NCBI RefSeq assembly: GCF_900142605.1
Contig: NZ_FRBL01000002.1
Coordinates: 186,001 to 250,000, forward strand
DNA: 64,000 nucleotides
Direction of reading: 5' to 3'
Origin: Chitinophaga jiangningensis
Lineage (GTDB): Bacteria > Bacteroidota > Bacteroidia > Chitinophagales > Chitinophagaceae
Part shown: positions 62,963 to 64,000 of the stretch, one piece after another
Numbering within the stretch: the stretch's first letter is position 1
Layout of the letters: every line of letters starts with the position of its first letter
The notes under the pieces: generated by a model
What the model was told of the DNA's origin: nothing
The model's database searches: none
The model's input: only the letters and a program-made list of their open reading frames with translations
Program-made: the position numbers and the translations under genes

Positions 62963-63574
62963 TTATTGCAGCCCCGCAGGAATGGAAGGAGCGCTGTAGT
63001 TATATTCAAAGTTTAACAGGATCACCCTGTTGGTGATGGCGGGTAATAACGCCTCATAACGTTCGCTGCTTCCACCGCCTATCGTCAGCTGCTCCAGCCC
63101 CGATAAATGCAGATGCAATTGCACAGATAACAATAACCCTGTAATGGTCGTATACAGCATGGCTGCTTCAGCAGGATTATCGGATAGTATCGTCAGCGAC
63201 ATCGTCGCTTTTTTTCGCCGTGTAAAATAGGTAGACTCTCCATCTCCCAAAACCAGGTCATCAGCCGTAACAAACCCCTGCCCCAGCGCCAGCCACTCAT
63301 TGGTGGATGCCGGCTCCTCCGTTTCCGTAGCAATGATCAAAGCCGGAGAAGGCGTTTGCTGCGCATCATACCTAAACCCCATGGTCAACTTTCTGCCACC
63401 GGATTCAGCTATCAGCAACTGCCTGGCCTGCTCGTAAAAATCATACCCTTCCCATTGCATCCCATTCAGCAATACGGCCAGGTAATCCGTAGTACTCTCC
63501 CTGACATGGGACAATGCCTTACTCATACTTTCCTTCACCAAGGTTTCAGGAAAAATATTCAGTGATTCCACCAT
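62963..63574 (-). CDS. Tail terminator/completion protein candidate
   Basis: A 203-residue alpha/beta protein upstream of the sheath gene, the first gene of the operon. It has a beta-rich middle (PALIIATETEEPASTNEWLALGQGFVTAD, TRRKKATMSLTILSDN) and ends VILLNFEYNYSAPSIP. Tail-terminator proteins of contractile tails lie at this place and have similar size and fold. This is assigned by position and general fold only. It would cap the tube and sheath at the end away from the baseplate, important in a headless particle. Confidence 0.5.
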   Translation of the reverse strand: MVESLNIFPETLVKESMSKALSHVRESTTDYLAVLLNGMQWEGYDFYEQARQLLIAESGGRKLTMGFRYDAQQTPSPALIIATETEEPASTNEWLALGQGFVTADDLVLGDGESTYFTRRKKATMSLTILSDNPAEAAMLYTTITGLLLSVQLHLHLSGLEQLTIGGGSSERYEALLPAITNRVILLNFEYNYSAPSIPAGLQ

Positions 63575-63757
63575 AAAAAATACAATTGAAAACTTACCCC
63601 GATGTTAACAAACCCCTGCAGATTTACTGGATTAACAAACTAAAAAATAAGCATGCAAAATTATTGTTCACAAAAAATATTGCATCTCTTAAAAATGGCT
63701 GCAGGAAAGTATTTCAGGGATTAAATCATTCGGTTAACTAACAATCTTTTGATAAAT

Positions 63758-63765
63758 CAAAGATA
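63758..63765 (-). promoter_or_regulatory. Candidate -7 box of the tail operon, overlapped by an inverted repeat
   Basis: TATCTTTG on the minus strand fits TAnnTTTG; a TTG lies about 20 bases upstream (63786-63788). The region 63744-63764 is an inverted repeat (ATCT-TTTGAT and ATCAAAGAT, one bulge) that covers the box. Leader would be about 180 bases. A second, poorer box (TAATTTTG, 63656-63663) lies closer to the gene. Confidence 0.4.
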
Positions 63766-63828
63766 GAAATTACGGAAAAGAAAAACAAGTTTAAATGAAT
63801 AAATTTCAAAACTTTTTTCCTGAAAAAT

Positions 63829-64000
63829 CTAAGCAGCAGATCGCAAGAATTGCACCACCGGCACATCGCTGGTATCAGCAAAAATTTTCAGATTCAACTG
63901 CTGTATCTCCGCAAAATAAACCATCTCGTTCAGCGTATATGGCACTCCTTTACTCCAGCAGTAAAACAACTGTTGATCCAGGTAAGAAGTAATCCCGTTG
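63829..64000 (-). CDS. C-terminal end of a protein, partial at the right edge
   Basis: The minus strand carries 56 residues of open frame from the window edge to a TAG at 63831: a plausible protein end containing DQQLFYCWSKGVPYTLNEM and VPVVQFLRSAA. No family is recognised. It lies 254 bases before the tail operon and in the same direction. The opposite-strand frame starting at 63795 is Ser/Gln-rich and looks like its shadow. Confidence 0.55.
   Translation of the reverse strand, partial: NGITSYLDQQLFYCWSKGVPYTLNEMVYFAEIQQLNLKIFADTSDVPVVQFLRSAA

Noticed and set aside
41870..63574. Complete prophage
   Set aside because: No head, packaging, integration, replication or lysis genes are seen in the window.
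41870..63574. Afp/PVC-type extracellular injection system
   Set aside because: No AAA+ ATPase, no multiple sheath paralogues and no LysM hub gene are visible, and the gene order is that of P2/Mu tails. Genes beyond 64 kb could still change this.
63795..63992. 65-aa plus-strand frame at the right edge
   Set aside because: Ser/Gln/Pro-rich with no motif; the minus strand reads as a convincing protein end on the same DNA.

Overview
The window looks like chromosomal DNA from a member of the Bacteroidota, most likely a Chitinophaga-like Chitinophagaceae. The clues are a SusC/SusD pair beside a glycoside hydrolase, Bacteroidota-type -7 boxes (TAnnTTTG), weak Shine-Dalgarno sites, small Bacteroidota-restricted secreted proteins and a Bacteroidota-type LigD. 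The assignment rests on gene content and style; no 16S rRNA gene is present. Layout: (1) 1-6.6 kb, a glycan-uptake locus on the minus strand (SusC, SusD, then a GH2 enzyme running off the left edge). (2) 6.9-9.8 kb, housekeeping and stress genes: ferritin, a MarR regulator divergent from two small membrane proteins. (3) 9.9-26.1 kb, a patchy accessory region: a kinase-like protein, an ArsR/SRPBCC operon with duplicated promoter-operator units, an ANT(6)-like adenylyltransferase, a YhcG-type nuclease, a DoxX gene broken at a poly-A tract, HxlR and AraC regulators, a TPR histidine kinase with its response regulator, small secreted proteins, an HNH nuclease, a DUF4407 membrane protein and an orphan HsdR_N-type nuclease. 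(4) 26.16-26.89 kb, an intact tRNA-Ser(UGA) followed on its 3' side by five tandem 120-bp copies. Each copy keeps the acceptor stem, variable arm and T arm, has lost the D and anticodon arms, and is followed by its own terminator hairpin. (5) 27.1-41.2 kb, core-type metabolism and repair: PhyH dioxygenase, a membrane-anchored regulator, LigD with a histone H1-like linker, a Rieske-fused FAD oxidoreductase, a CinA-type protein, MmgE/PrpD, HAD, FAH-family and malate:quinone oxidoreductase. (6) 41.87-63.57 kb, the standout: about 22 kb of head-to-tail minus-strand genes for a contractile phage-tail-like particle. In transcription order: tail-terminator candidate, sheath, tube, two small assembly-chaperone candidates, tape measure, hub with a C-terminal M15 peptidase, spike, small protein, baseplate protein, gp25-position protein, gpJ-like baseplate wedge, gpI-position/carbohydrate-binding protein, three adhesin/fibre proteins sharing one N-terminal module, a glycosyltransferase-like gene embedded among them, and a tail-collar fibre, closed by a strong terminator. 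No capsid, portal, terminase, integrase, holin or free endolysin is visible, and no eCIS-type AAA+ ATPase. The locus therefore looks like a headless tailocin or injection particle, not a prophage, as far as the window shows; upstream genes beyond 64 kb cannot be seen. The possibly undescribed biology is concentrated in the fibre cassette (swappable adhesins on a common anchor plus a likely fibre-modifying glycosyltransferase) and in the array of truncated tRNA-Ser units.
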